This document shows positions 1 through 8,743 of a DNA stretch of 37,590 bases, in pieces. The translations under genes were made by a program, and so were the position numbers. The notes beneath the pieces were generated by a model, which saw only the letters and a list, made by a program, of their open reading frames with translations, did no database searches and was not told where the DNA came from. Each line of letters starts with the position of its first letter. Positions within the stretch are counted from its first letter, which is position 1. The stretch is from Gammaproteobacteria bacterium (GTDB lineage Bacteria > Pseudomonadota > Gammaproteobacteria > PS1 > Pseudothioglobaceae), in assembly GCA_030611725.1 (NCBI GenBank), contig JAUWPG010000005.1, positions 1 to 37,590 of the forward strand, read 5' to 3'.

Positions 1-1482
1 AGCCACCATGGAATTAGCATCGCCACTCTGAGCATAATCTAGAATACCCAGAAGTACTGCAGAGATGATGCGACTACCACCAGGCGTGCCTAATACGACG
101 ACTTCATCCCCATTCTCTACAAAGGTAGGGGACATGCTTGATAAAGGGCGTTTACCAGGTGCAATGGCATTCTTCTCATTGCCAATCAGGCCATAAACAT
201 TCGGCACGCCAGGCTTGGCTGAAAAATCATCCATTTCATCATTAAGTAGTATGCCGGTTTTAGGTGCAATAAAGCCTGATCCAAATGGGAAATTGATACT
301 CATAGTTGCTGCAACACGATTACCTTCGCTGTCAATAATAGAAAAATGCGTGGTGTTTTCGCCACCGCCGGTACCCAATGCTTCTTTTGATAGTTCGTCA
401 CTTTCTGTGGCTTCATCCAGGCTAATGGTTTTTGATTGTGTTTTGGCGTATTGCTTATCAGTTAAGCGCTTGATAGGCACTTCGACAAAGTCAGTGTCTC
501 CTAGGAACTCAGCGCGATCAAAATAGGCACGTCTCATGGCTTCAGTAACGATATGAGCTTGCTGTTCTGGCGTCATTTTAGTTAGGTCGAAGTTTTCTAA
601 GATGTTGAGTGTATCAACAATGGCAACACCACCAGAAGAGGGTGGGGCAGCTGAGGTAATTTTCATGCCATTGTATGTGCCGGTAATTGGTTGTCGCTCA
701 ATGATTTTGTAATTAGCCAAATCTTTCATTGACCAAATACCACCTGCTGCACGCACGCCATCGATGAGTTTTTTAGCGAAGTCGCCTTGATAAAAACCAT
801 CCTTACCTTTGGTGGCCAATATCTCTAATGTTTTGGCTAACTCAGGCTGCTTAATGATAAAACCAACCTCAGGCTCTTTGCCATCTTGTAAGTAAATATT
901 GGCGGTTTCTGGAAATTGATTAAGAACCGCTTTTCTAAATTTTGCATATTTTTGAAAGTGTTCGTCGACTTCAAATCCTTCCTTAGCAAAGCGAATGGCA
1001 GGGGTAAAACTCTGAGCCAGTGTGAGTCTGCCATATTTATTAGCAATATGATCCAGTGCAGCTGGTGATCCAGGGATACCAGCTGATAGGGGGCCGACCA
1101 CAGATAAGTTTTTAATCACTTCGCCTTTATCATCTAAATACATATCACGATGCCCTTCTAGTGGTGCTTTTTCACGACCATCAATCATGATGCTTGTGTT
1201 GGTATCTGCTGAATGTAATAACCAGAATCCACCACCACCTAAACCAGAGCCATGAGGCTCAACTACAGCTAGAGCCGCACTGACTGCGACGGCCGCATCA
1301 AAGGCGTTACCGCCAGCAGCTAACACCTCAAAGCCCGCTTGCGTGGCTAGCGGGTGAGTAGTGGCAATGGCACTTTTAAGTTGCTGAGAATTGGATTGCT
1401 GTGTAGATTGCTCGGGTAAAAATACAAAGGCTGCAATGATTAACAGAATAACAGTCAGTAGTGTTTTTTTAGGTTTAAGCAT
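1..1482 (-). CDS. ggt: Gamma-glutamyltransferase (partial, C-terminus beyond window)
   Basis: Read on the minus strand from an ATG at 1482, the frame stays open to base 1, giving 494 residues. The protein is a Ntn-hydrolase that cleaves gamma-glutamyl bonds of glutathione and related compounds, normally in the periplasm after self-cleavage. Residues 5-20 form a hydrophobic signal or anchor segment (LLTVILLIIAAFVF). The large subunit carries the family pattern GGNAFDAAVA and a GSGLGGGGF run. The self-processing and catalytic threonine is the first Thr of TTHFS (residue 377), followed by NDEMDDF and RPLSSMSPT, the substrate and oxyanion-hole motifs. Roughly the last 60-90 residues of a usual 550-580 residue protein lie outside the window. 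It stands alone, facing the same way as hisD but separated by about 115 bp. Family identification is secure; the physiological substrate is inferred. Confidence 0.93.
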   Translation of the reverse strand, partial: MLKPKKTLLTVILLIIAAFVFLPEQSTQQSNSQQLKSAIATTHPLATQAGFEVLAAGGNAFDAAVAVSAALAVVEPHGSGLGGGGFWLLHSADTNTSIMIDGREKAPLEGHRDMYLDDKGEVIKNLSVVGPLSAGIPGSPAALDHIANKYGRLTLAQSFTPAIRFAKEGFEVDEHFQKYAKFRKAVLNQFPETANIYLQDGKEPEVGFIIKQPELAKTLEILATKGKDGFYQGDFAKKLIDGVRAAGGIWSMKDLANYKIIERQPITGTYNGMKITSAAPPSSGGVAIVDTLNILENFDLTKMTPEQQAHIVTEAMRRAYFDRAEFLGDTDFVEVPIKRLTDKQYAKTQSKTISLDEATESDELSKEALGTGGGENTTHFSIIDSEGNRVAATMSINFPFGSGFIAPKTGILLNDEMDDFSAKPGVPNVYGLIGNEKNAIAPGKRPLSSMSPTFVENGDEVVVLGTPGGSRIISAVLLGILDYAQSGDANSMVA

Positions 1483-1564
1483 GAGCGTTTATTTTTAAGA
1501 AAAAAGATAAAGACAGGTTGTACACTATTTTAGAAAAAACTAAAGCAATCAATGGCTTAATAAC

Positions 1565-1597
1565 TATGAAAAAACAGCCACACAAGTGGTTTTAAGA
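1565..1597 (-). terminator. Weak terminator-like hairpin after hisD
   Basis: On the minus strand just past the hisD stop there is a short stem (CCAC / GTGG, loop TTGT) with a short unpaired stretch and a run of six T. The stem is short, so this is only a plausible terminator for the mlaC-murA-hisGD operon. Confidence 0.3.
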
Positions 1598-1598
1598 T

Positions 1599-2897
1599 TT
1601 ATTGCTTATTTATACGGTATCTGGCAGATTGAGCGTGCGCTTGTAGGCCTTCACCGTCTGCAAGTATGGCCGCGACTTCACCAAGCGTATTAGCACCTTG
1701 ATCAGACACCATAATAAGGCTGGATTTCTTTTGAAAATCGTATACACCCAAAGGTGATGAAAAACGTGCTGTACCAGAAGTAGGCAATACGTGATTAGGA
1801 CCCGCACAATAGTCACCAAGTGCTTCACAGGTATTTCTACCCATAAAGATAGCACCAGCGTGTTTAATACCATCCAGCATTGATTCAGGATCTTCAACAG
1901 ACAACTCTAAATGCTCAGGAGCGATTTTATTAGAGATCTCGACGGCCTCGTTCATGTCTTTGATTAGAATGAGGGCACCGCGATTTTTTAATGCGCTGGC
2001 AATAATATTCTTGCGCTTCATGGTTGGTAGTAGTTTAGCGATACTGACTTCAACTTTGGTAATAAAATCAGCATCTGGGCAAAGTAGAATAGATTGTGCA
2101 TCTTCATCGTGCTCAGCTTGTGAAAATAGATCCATCGCAATCCAATCAGGATTGGTTTTACCATCGCAAATTATTAGAATCTCACTTGGGCCAGCGATCA
2201 TATCGATGCCCACTTGGCCAAAGACTGCACGCTTTGCAGTGGCTACATAAATATTGCCTGGGCCAACAATTTTATCAACTTTTGGTATTGTTTCAGTGCC
2301 GTAAGCCAATGCAGCAACTGCTTGTGCGCCACCAATGGTAAATACTTTGTCGACTCCAGCAATATAAGCAGCAGCCAGCACCAATTGATTGGTGATTCCG
2401 TTTGGGGTTGGTACCACCATAATTAACTTTTCCACACCAGCAACTTTGGCTGGGATGGCATTCATTAACACAGAAGAAGGGTAGGCAGCCTTGCCACCAG
2501 GCACGTATAAACCAACACAATCTAATGGTGTTATTTTTTGCCCGAGTAGGGTACCGTTATCTTCCGTATAGGTCCAAGTATCTTGCTTCTGTTTATTGTG
2601 GTAGATCCATACGCGATCAGCTGCGGTTTGCAGTGCTGATTTTTCTTGATCGTTTAACGACTCAAAAGCTTGTTTAAGTGCGGGTAAATCAATGGTGAGA
2701 TCAGACATGTTTGATGCACTAACACCATCCAATTTAATCGAGTAGTCAATCAAGGCTTTATCACCCTTAGAACGAATGTTGGCAATTATGTCATCAACGG
2801 TTTTAGCGACACCTACATTAGAAACACTTTCCCAGGCTAATAGTGCTGAAAGCTTATGCTGAAAGTCAGATTGAGCAGACGATAGCTTGGTAATCAT
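1599..2897 (-). CDS. hisD: Histidinol dehydrogenase
   Basis: 432 residues, the usual length for HisD, which oxidises L-histidinol to L-histidine in two NAD-dependent steps in the cytoplasm, the last steps of histidine synthesis. The sequence shows the conserved [12 protein letters not shown] segment, the zinc-site region [11 protein letters not shown] (Gln and His ligands), the catalytic Glu-His pair in APEHLE and the C-terminal [18 protein letters not shown]. The ATG at 2897 overlaps the hisG stop by 4 bp (ATGA), so translation of the two is probably coupled. The order murA-hisG-hisD is common in gammaproteobacteria. hisC, which often follows, is not here; the next gene is an unrelated ggt. 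Confidence 0.97.
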   Translation of the reverse strand: MITKLSSAQSDFQHKLSALLAWESVSNVGVAKTVDDIIANIRSKGDKALIDYSIKLDGVSASNMSDLTIDLPALKQAFESLNDQEKSALQTAADRVWIYHNKQKQDTWTYTEDNGTLLGQKITPLDCVGLYVPGGKAAYPSSVLMNAIPAKVAGVEKLIMVVPTPNGITNQLVLAAAYIAGVDKVFTIGGAQAVAALAYGTETIPKVDKIVGPGNIYVATAKRAVFGQVGIDMIAGPSEILIICDGKTNPDWIAMDLFSQAEHDEDAQSILLCPDADFITKVEVSIAKLLPTMKRKNIIASALKNRGALILIKDMNEAVEISNKIAPEHLELSVEDPESMLDGIKHAGAIFMGRNTCEALGDYCAGPNHVLPTSGTARFSSPLGVYDFQKKSSLIMVSDQGANTLGEVAAILADGEGLQAHAQSARYRINKQ

Positions 2898-3511
2898 AGA
2901 TTTTTTTCAATACTCTTAACCCATGTTTTGATTTGAGTATTCTTTGTTTTGAATGACGCAGCGTTTACTACCAATCGAGAAGAGATGTCCTCTATGTGTT
3001 CAAGTGGGACTAAGCCATTAGCTTTAAGTGTGTTTCCCGTATCAACTAAATCAACAATACAGTGTGCCAAACCAACAACCGGAGCAAGTTCCATCGCACC
3101 ATAGAGCTTAATGATATCAATTTGTTGACCTTTGGCTTCAAAATAATGTTTGGCAGAATTGACATACTTGGTGGCAATTTTTAAAGTATTTTGGTTGAGT
3201 TTGTCCTTACTGCTAGCGGCGACCATGAGCTTGCATTTAGCAATGCCCAGATCTAACAATTCAAACAAACCATTGGCACCGTGTTCAAGTAGAACATCCT
3301 TGCCAGCAATGCCCATATCAGCGGCACCATGCTGTACGAATACAGGAACATCAGTGGCACGAATGACAATCACCTTAACATCGTCAAGATTGGTATCAAG
3401 AATGAGTTTTCTAGAATTAAGCTCTTCATTGGCAATTTCTAGGCCTGCTTTTTTTAACAGGGGTAGGGTTTGTTCAAGAATTCGGCCTTTGGAAAGTGCA
3501 ATCGTTAACAT
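2894..3511 (-). CDS. hisG: ATP phosphoribosyltransferase, short form
   Basis: HisG condenses ATP with PRPP, the first committed step of histidine synthesis. The protein is 205 residues, so it is the short form (HisG-S), which lacks the C-terminal regulatory domain. The N-terminus [15 protein letters not shown], the GIAGKDVL segment and the PRPP-binding region near [14 protein letters not shown] are visible. In characterised bacteria HisG-S works only in complex with HisZ, a histidyl-tRNA-synthetase-like regulatory subunit. No hisZ is present in this window, so it should lie elsewhere in the genome. The gene is 18 bp downstream of murA and overlaps hisD by 4 bp. Confidence 0.96.
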   Translation of the reverse strand: MLTIALSKGRILEQTLPLLKKAGLEIANEELNSRKLILDTNLDDVKVIVIRATDVPVFVQHGAADMGIAGKDVLLEHGANGLFELLDLGIAKCKLMVAASSKDKLNQNTLKIATKYVNSAKHYFEAKGQQIDIIKLYGAMELAPVVGLAHCIVDLVDTGNTLKANGLVPLEHIEDISSRLVVNAASFKTKNTQIKTWVKSIEKNL

Positions 3512-3529
3512 AATGTTTTATTATTTTTT

Positions 3530-4789
3530 TTAATCTTGCACTCTTTCAATCTGAGCGCCTAGTAATTTTAATTTTTCTTCAATAGTTTCATAACCGCGAT
3601 CGAGGTGATAAACACGATCGATTTTGGTTGTGCCTTCGGCGACTAAGCCTGCTAATACTAAAGATGCCGAAGCTCGTAGATCACTGGCTATTAAATGTGC
3701 ACCAGTTAGCGATTTTACACCTTTGCAAACTATGGTGTTACCTTCTATCGTCAAGTTGGCTCCCATACGTACAAGCTCTGGAACATGCATAAAACGATTT
3801 TCAAAAATATTTTCAGTAATACTACAATGTCCATCAGCAATTGCATTTAGTGCTGTGAATTGTGCTTGCATATCTGTTGGGAAATCAGGATGTGCGCCTG
3901 TTTCAATATTAACGGCTTTAGGCCGCTTTCCTTTCATGTCTAGTGTGATAGAGTCTTTGGTTGTGCTAATCTCAGCGCCGGCCTCAGTTAACTTGTCTAA
4001 AGTTGACAACAATGATTGAGGCATTGTGTTTTTAATCGTAATTGAGCCTTGGGTGATAGCAGCGGCGACTAAATAGGTGCCAATTTCAATACGATCAGGA
4101 CATACCGAATAACTAACACCAGTAAGATTTTTTACACCGGTGATTTTAATGATTGAAGTGCCAATGCCTGAGATTTTTGCACCCATTTTATTAAGGCAAT
4201 TACACAACTCTGATACTTCCGGCTCCTGAGCAGCGTTATGAATGATTGTAGTCCCACTTGCCAGTGTGGCTGCCATAACAATATTTTCGGTTGATGTTAC
4301 AGTGACTTGGTCAAAATATATGTTTTTGCCAGTTAGTTTTTCGGCTTTTGCGTAAATATAACCATTCTTAACCTCAATTTTTGCACCAAGCTCTCTCAGT
4401 GCCTTAAGGTGAAAATTGATTGGTCTCGAGCCAATGGCGCAGCCACCCGGTAGGGACACTTTGGCCTCCCCATACTTGGCCAACATTGGGCCTAATGCTA
4501 AAATTGAAGCGCGCATGGTTTTAACCAAATTGTAATCGGCAACCAAGTTGGTGAGCTCCGATGAATCAATGAATAAAGCACTATTAGATTCTAAAATAAA
4601 TTTGGCACCCATGTCCATCAATAATCTAATGGTTGTAGAGATATCACCCAGATGTGGTGTATTGCTCAGAGTGAGAGGTCCATCTGCCAAAATAGAGGCA
4701 AATAAAATGGGTAGAGATGAATTTTTAGAGCCAGAAGCTCTAATAGTGCCTTTTAAAGGGCGACCCCCTTGAATCACTAATTTATACAT
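3530..4789 (-). CDS. murA: UDP-N-acetylglucosamine 1-carboxyvinyltransferase
   Basis: MurA transfers enolpyruvate from PEP to UDP-GlcNAc, the first committed step of peptidoglycan synthesis, in the cytoplasm. 419 residues matches the family. Visible motifs are the N-terminal substrate-binding Lys-Asn in GSKNSSLP (about residues 20-27) and the active-site loop LPGGCAIGSRPINFHL. Its cysteine (about residue 117) corresponds to the Cys alkylated by fosfomycin, so the enzyme would be of the sensitive type. HPDFPTDMQAQ and the C-terminal DRGYE segment are also present. It begins 2 bp after an MlaC-family gene and is followed by hisG. The mlaC-murA-hisGD order is conserved in many gammaproteobacteria. 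Confidence 0.97.
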   Translation of the reverse strand: MYKLVIQGGRPLKGTIRASGSKNSSLPILFASILADGPLTLSNTPHLGDISTTIRLLMDMGAKFILESNSALFIDSSELTNLVADYNLVKTMRASILALGPMLAKYGEAKVSLPGGCAIGSRPINFHLKALRELGAKIEVKNGYIYAKAEKLTGKNIYFDQVTVTSTENIVMAATLASGTTIIHNAAQEPEVSELCNCLNKMGAKISGIGTSIIKITGVKNLTGVSYSVCPDRIEIGTYLVAAAITQGSITIKNTMPQSLLSTLDKLTEAGAEISTTKDSITLDMKGKRPKAVNIETGAHPDFPTDMQAQFTALNAIADGHCSITENIFENRFMHVPELVRMGANLTIEGNTIVCKGVKSLTGAHLIASDLRASASLVLAGLVAEGTTKIDRVYHLDRGYETIEEKLKLLGAQIERVQD

Positions 4790-4791
4790 TG

Positions 4792-5442
4792 TTAAATCTT
4801 TTTGGCGATTTTAGCAACAAGGCTGTCAATGCCTTTGCGCCTAATGTGGGAGTTAAATTGTGCTCGATAATTTTTTATTAAACTAACACCAGAGAAAACC
4901 AAATCATAGGCACGCCACTGGTTGGATCGAATCATTTTCAGGGTAACGTGAATTGGTTTAGGGTCGCCTTCTAAGTTAATAACAAGGTTAACAATGGCCT
5001 TGTTACCTTTGCGTTTAATGTTTGGACCAATATTGATATTAACACTTTCAAGCTTTTCATAAGATCCTAAAATACCTGCGTAATCTTTAATTAAAGATTG
5101 TACAATATGTTTTTGAAAAATTATTTTTTGTTGATTGTTTAGTTTGTTCCAATGTTTTTTGAGTGTAATTTTAGTGGCAACATCAGTGGCAATATTAGGC
5201 AGTAGTTTATCTCTGATTAAATTTTCAACATTTTCAATCGAAGCTTTATTTTGCTTTCTAAGTGTTTTAAGTAAAGATAAGTTATTGGTAATAATATTAA
5301 GCGCTGCAGCTCCAGGCAGATCAATAATTTCTGTCACGGTATTATTACTTGCCTTTATTAGACCTGGTGTAGAAGGCATAACACCTCCTGCCAATACAAG
5401 GTTTGTATAAAAAATAACTAAGAGGATGCCTAGATTTAACAT
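4792..5442 (-). CDS. mlaC: MlaC/Ttg2D-family periplasmic lipid-carrier protein (copy 2)
   Basis: 216 residues with an N-terminal hydrophobic stretch, then the features of the MlaC/Ttg2D family: LLPNIATDVATKITLKKHW, NQQKIIFQKHIVQSLIKDYAGIL, a central beta region and the C-terminal YRAQFNSHIRRKGIDSLVAKI. Known members ferry phospholipids across the periplasm between the outer-membrane MlaA complex and the inner-membrane MlaFEDB ABC transporter. The start codon overlaps the last base of the preceding paralogue (5442), and murA begins 2 bp after the stop. The usual partners mlaF, mlaE, mlaD and mlaB are not upstream; instead a second mlaC-like gene and then divergent uvrC are found. The family call is good; the ligand is inferred. 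Confidence 0.85.
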   Translation of the reverse strand: MLNLGILLVIFYTNLVLAGGVMPSTPGLIKASNNTVTEIIDLPGAAALNIITNNLSLLKTLRKQNKASIENVENLIRDKLLPNIATDVATKITLKKHWNKLNNQQKIIFQKHIVQSLIKDYAGILGSYEKLESVNINIGPNIKRKGNKAIVNLVINLEGDPKPIHVTLKMIRSNQWRAYDLVFSGVSLIKNYRAQFNSHIRRKGIDSLVAKIAKKI

Positions 5443-6041
5443 TAGTAGTTAGACACAAGGGTAATTAAACCGCTCATGCCTTTGCGTTTAATAATTGAAT
5501 CAAATTCTTGCCGATAATTACTTAGTATGCCAATACCAGGGAATATAGCATCGTAAATATACCAACGATTGAGTTTAATCATTTTTAAGGTGATAAAAAA
5601 TTGATAATTAGAATTATCGGTAGAGATATGTAGTTTAACCGAGGCTTTTCTGTCTGTAGATGTACTGCCAGGTTCGGTTTCAATATTGAGAGTATCTAAA
5701 TTTTCATAAAAACTTAACATCTGAACATAGTCTTGCAAGATTGCTTGTGTAATATAATCTATGAACATGGTTTGTTGTGCATAAGTCAAACCATCCCAAC
5801 GATCTCTAAGGATGGCTTTAGTGGCAAACTCTACGGCGATGTTAGGCATGAGCTTGCTTAACACTAAGTTTTCAATATTATCAGTAGAGTCAGTATTTAG
5901 TTCTTTAAGAGTTTTTAATGATAAAAGAGTGCCCTCAATAATGTTTACTGCTACCGCGTTAGGTGTATTTGTATTAGAATTTTCTGCAAAAGAAAGATTG
6001 AAATGAATAATAGCTAATATAATAATAAGTCGTTTCAACAT
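5442..6041 (-). CDS. mlaC: MlaC/Ttg2D-family periplasmic lipid-carrier protein (copy 1)
   Basis: 199 residues, starting MLKRLIIILAIIHFNLSFAEN, a typical signal peptide with cleavage likely after SFA. The rest follows the same plan as the neighbouring copy: LMPNIAVEFATKAILRDRWDGLTYAQQ, an SFYENLDTLNI segment and the C-terminal YRQEFDSIIKRKGMSGLITL. The two proteins clearly share an origin but have diverged strongly, so this is an old tandem duplication rather than a recent copy. It is the first gene of the operon running to hisD and is divergent from uvrC, with 76 bp between the two starts. A phospholipid-carrier role is inferred from the family. Confidence 0.83.
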   Translation of the reverse strand: MLKRLIIILAIIHFNLSFAENSNTNTPNAVAVNIIEGTLLSLKTLKELNTDSTDNIENLVLSKLMPNIAVEFATKAILRDRWDGLTYAQQTMFIDYITQAILQDYVQMLSFYENLDTLNIETEPGSTSTDRKASVKLHISTDNSNYQFFITLKMIKLNRWYIYDAIFPGIGILSNYRQEFDSIIKRKGMSGLITLVSNY

Positions 6042-6084
6042 AATTTCTATTATGAAATAAATTGATCTAATTTTACCGTTTTTT

Positions 6085-6116
6085 TAAGATATAAACAAAT
6101 TAAGATATAAACAAAT
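6085..6116 (+). repeat. Perfect tandem 16-bp repeat upstream of uvrC
   Basis: The unit TAAGATATAAACAAAT occurs twice back to back (6085-6100 and 6101-6116), ending one base before the uvrC GTG start. It takes up the place where a ribosome binding site would be expected, and no AGGAG-like element is visible there. Confidence 0.9.
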
Positions 6117-6117
6117 A

Positions 6118-7902
6118 GTGTGCATTAAAACAAAATTAAAAAATTTAAGCCAATACCCAGGGGTTTATCAAATGTTTGATAAGAATGGGCAAGTGATTTA
6201 TGTCGGCAAGGCAAAAAACCTTAGAAAAAGGGTGTCGAGCTATTTTAGAAAAATTCATATTGACGTAAAAACTCGGGCCTTGATTGATAAGATTAAAAGC
6301 TTTGAGGTAATTGTTACCGATACTGAAACCCAGGCATTGCTGCTGGAAAATGATTTGATTAAGCTGCATAAGCCTCGATACAATATTTTATTAAAAGATG
6401 CAAAAAGCTATCCGTATATTTATATTACCAACGACAAACATCCTAGAGTGAGCTTTTACCGTGGTCAAAAACACAAAGCGTATCAATTTTTTGGCCCATA
6501 TCCGTCAGCCCATGTGGTACGTGATTCTCTGTCCTTGTTGAAAAAAATATTTAAAGTTCGCCAATGTACAAACAGTGTTTATCGCTCTCGTTCACGACCT
6601 TGTTTAGAATACCAAATAGGTCTTTGCACTGCACCCTGTGTGGGAAAAATCAGTGATGAGAACTACGCACAAGACGTGTCTATGATGTCATTATTTTTAA
6701 AAGGAAAAGACATGGAAACACTTGATAAAGTCTCGGATAAAATGCAACAAGCATCAAAGGATTTGGACTTTGAATTGGCTGCTCACTATAGAGATCAATT
6801 GATTGGACTGCGGACGCTTCAAGAGCAACACACTTCCCAAAGTATGGGCGATATGGATGTAGTTAGTATTGTTGAGAAAGAAAGTGTTCATGCTATTGAG
6901 GTTTTGTTTATTCGTGCTGGTAAACAAATCGGACAAGAATGCGTTTTTCCAAAACACGCAAAAGGAAAATCGGTTGAGATGGTTTTATCGGCTTTTCTGC
7001 CTTTGTATTATTTAGGAAAAGACACGCCAAAACAGATGCTTTTGAGTGAAAAATTACCCGATAAAGCACTTATTTCCTTAGCCTTAAATGCAAAAATTAT
7101 CGATATGCCACAAAAAGACAAGCGTCATTTTTTAAAGATTGCCACATTGACTGCCAAGGAAAATCTTAAACAGCACCTGATTTCAAAATTCACCAAACGT
7201 AAGCAACTCGAACAGCTACAAAAAACTCTAAATCTTGATTCGTTGCCAGATACCATGGAGTGTTTTGATATTAGTCATACCATGGGTGAAGCAACTACGG
7301 CCTCTTGTGTGGTGTTTGAAAAAGGTCTGCCAAAAGTTGGAAAGTATCGACAATTTAATATCACAGACATTACGCCAGGTGATGATTATGCGGCAATGAA
7401 TCAAGCAGTCTTCAGGCGTTACTCGCGATTATTGAGAGATAATAAGCCATTACCAGATGTGGTGTTTATTGATGGTGGCCTGGGACAGCTCAATCAGGCG
7501 ATTATGGTGATGGATTCGATTGGTATTGAATCGATTCAACTGGTTGGCGTGGCAAAAGGCGAGGGTAGAAAAGCTGGCCTGGAAACTTTGATCATGGTCC
7601 AAGAGGGGAGAACACAAAAAATCAACTTGCCTCCGTATGACCAGTCCTTGTTGTTAGTTAATCATATTCGAGATGAGTCGCACCGATTTGCCATTAAAAA
7701 TCATCGCAATAAGCGCGACAAAAAACGCCAACATTCTCCACTTGAAAACATAAAAGGTGTGGGAAAGTTACGTCGGACAGCGCTGTTAAATTATTTTGGT
7801 GGTTTGCAAGAAATTCAAAAAGCCAGTTGTGACGAACTGCTAAAAGTTAGTGGTATTAACCTAGCATTAGCGACTAAAATAGCCAGTAGTTTCAAGAAAT
7901 AG
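6118..7902 (+). CDS. uvrC: UvrABC excinuclease subunit C
   Basis: 594 residues, close to the usual 600. UvrC makes the two incisions around DNA damage in nucleotide excision repair after UvrA/UvrB recognition. It has an N-terminal GIY-YIG nuclease domain (PGVYQMFDKNGQVIYVGKAKNL, about residues 14-35), a UVR motif that contacts UvrB (SKDLDFELAAHYRDQL, about 212-230), the RNase H-like C-terminal nuclease domain (ECFDISHTMGE; FIDGGLGQL with the catalytic Asp) and a terminal helix-hairpin-helix pair (ENIKGVGKLRR...LLKVSGINLALATKI). The GTG at 6118 is chosen because homologues begin only a few residues before the GIY-YIG motif. No good Shine-Dalgarno precedes it because a tandem repeat lies there, so the start is less certain than the gene. 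Confidence 0.96.
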   Translation: MCIKTKLKNLSQYPGVYQMFDKNGQVIYVGKAKNLRKRVSSYFRKIHIDVKTRALIDKIKSFEVIVTDTETQALLLENDLIKLHKPRYNILLKDAKSYPYIYITNDKHPRVSFYRGQKHKAYQFFGPYPSAHVVRDSLSLLKKIFKVRQCTNSVYRSRSRPCLEYQIGLCTAPCVGKISDENYAQDVSMMSLFLKGKDMETLDKVSDKMQQASKDLDFELAAHYRDQLIGLRTLQEQHTSQSMGDMDVVSIVEKESVHAIEVLFIRAGKQIGQECVFPKHAKGKSVEMVLSAFLPLYYLGKDTPKQMLLSEKLPDKALISLALNAKIIDMPQKDKRHFLKIATLTAKENLKQHLISKFTKRKQLEQLQKTLNLDSLPDTMECFDISHTMGEATTASCVVFEKGLPKVGKYRQFNITDITPGDDYAAMNQAVFRRYSRLLRDNKPLPDVVFIDGGLGQLNQAIMVMDSIGIESIQLVGVAKGEGRKAGLETLIMVQEGRTQKINLPPYDQSLLLVNHIRDESHRFAIKNHRNKRDKKRQHSPLENIKGVGKLRRTALLNYFGGLQEIQKASCDELLKVSGINLALATKIASSFKK

Positions 7903-7910
7903 AAAACCCT

Positions 7911-8090
7911 ATGTTTCTCATTAGAATTTTAATTATTGCTTTTATTATTGGCTATATTGTGTGGTTTGTAAATAATCGTATATTGGGCAAGAATCTTGCC
8001 TTAGCTAGAGTAATTTCGGCGACTCTGGTCATTACTAGTGTGGTCTATTTGCTGTTAGGAAGTTTGTCGTATTTGGTGGAAGGGTTTTAG
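7911..8090 (+). CDS. Small membrane protein, 59 residues
   Basis: An ATG 8 bp after the uvrC stop opens a 59-codon frame, MFLIRILIIAFIIGYIVWFV to LSYLVEGF. It has two hydrophobic helices (about residues 3-20 and 34-53) joined by a short basic loop (NNRILGKNLALAR), so it should be an inner-membrane protein with two spans. Its close spacing to uvrC suggests co-transcription. The stop overlaps by 4 bp with the stop of the converging HAD phosphatase gene. I do not recognise the family. The coding call rests on the clean start, hydrophobic pattern and tight packing. Confidence 0.6.
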   Translation: MFLIRILIIAFIIGYIVWFVNNRILGKNLALARVISATLVITSVVYLLLGSLSYLVEGF

Positions 8091-8743
8091 TTTTTTCGAG
8101 ATAAAATTAGCGTATTTAGGTGCTGCGTATTTTTAATAACTCTATCTGAGGCATTGACCAAGATTGATAAATTTGCCACTTCCCAAACCGGAATATCGCG
8201 CATATGATCACCCATATAGTCAAATTGTTTTTTACCAAATCGTTCAACGAGCTTTTGAGCTTTGTTATGAGATGATAAATTATAGTCAGCATTACTAGCC
8301 ATTACATCATCAAACAAAGAACCATTAATTGATTTATTTTTAACGGTTTGAGTGCTGCTGGCAAAAAAATCTAAGTTTTGTTTATTGTCAATAATGGTTT
8401 CATTGTTTTTCTGAGTTTGAAAATGCTTAGCCACTTCAAAAGCGTAATCCTTATGTGAGGCAGTGGCTAAAATAATAAGGGAGCCTTGTTTTTTTCGTTC
8501 AGTGATATAGTCAATGGTCTCCTGAATATAGGGCAAGGTTCGTGTATCAATACTAAAGCGCTTAACCAGCTGTTCTTTTAAATAACCTTTACCCTTCGCA
8601 AACCAAAAAGGAAACAAAAAAATCAGCCATGGACTTTTCTTTAAAACAGCCATTGAAGACTCGTACAATAAATCAGTGTTGATGAGTGTGTGATCTAAAT
8701 CAACAATTAAGGGTATGTTATTATTCACTCTAACTCGCTCCAT
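8087..8743 (-). CDS. HAD-superfamily phosphatase-like protein
   Basis: 218 residues. Motif I of the HAD superfamily is at the N-terminus (VDLDHTLINTDLL; nucleophile and general acid Asp at the D-x-D positions), motif II is probably ILATAS (about residue 95) and motif III/IV is in YMGDHMRDIPVW with the metal-binding Asp. The segment PLIVDLDHTLINTDLLYES closely resembles the HAD half of two-domain HAD-UbiA prenyltransferase proteins, but no prenyltransferase domain follows, so this is a stand-alone HAD protein. The substrate is unknown. It overlaps the end of uup by 19 bp and is probably co-transcribed with it. Its 3' end overlaps the small membrane protein gene on the other strand. Confidence 0.85.
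   Translation of the reverse strand: MERVRVNNNIPLIVDLDHTLINTDLLYESSMAVLKKSPWLIFLFPFWFAKGKGYLKEQLVKRFSIDTRTLPYIQETIDYITERKKQGSLIILATASHKDYAFEVAKHFQTQKNNETIIDNKQNLDFFASSTQTVKNKSINGSLFDDVMASNADYNLSSHNKAQKLVERFGKKQFDYMGDHMRDIPVWEVANLSILVNASDRVIKNTQHLNTLILSRKN

Noticed and set aside
215-526. 103-aa frame on the plus strand
   Set aside because: It is antisense to the well-supported gamma-glutamyltransferase frame and has no recognisable features.
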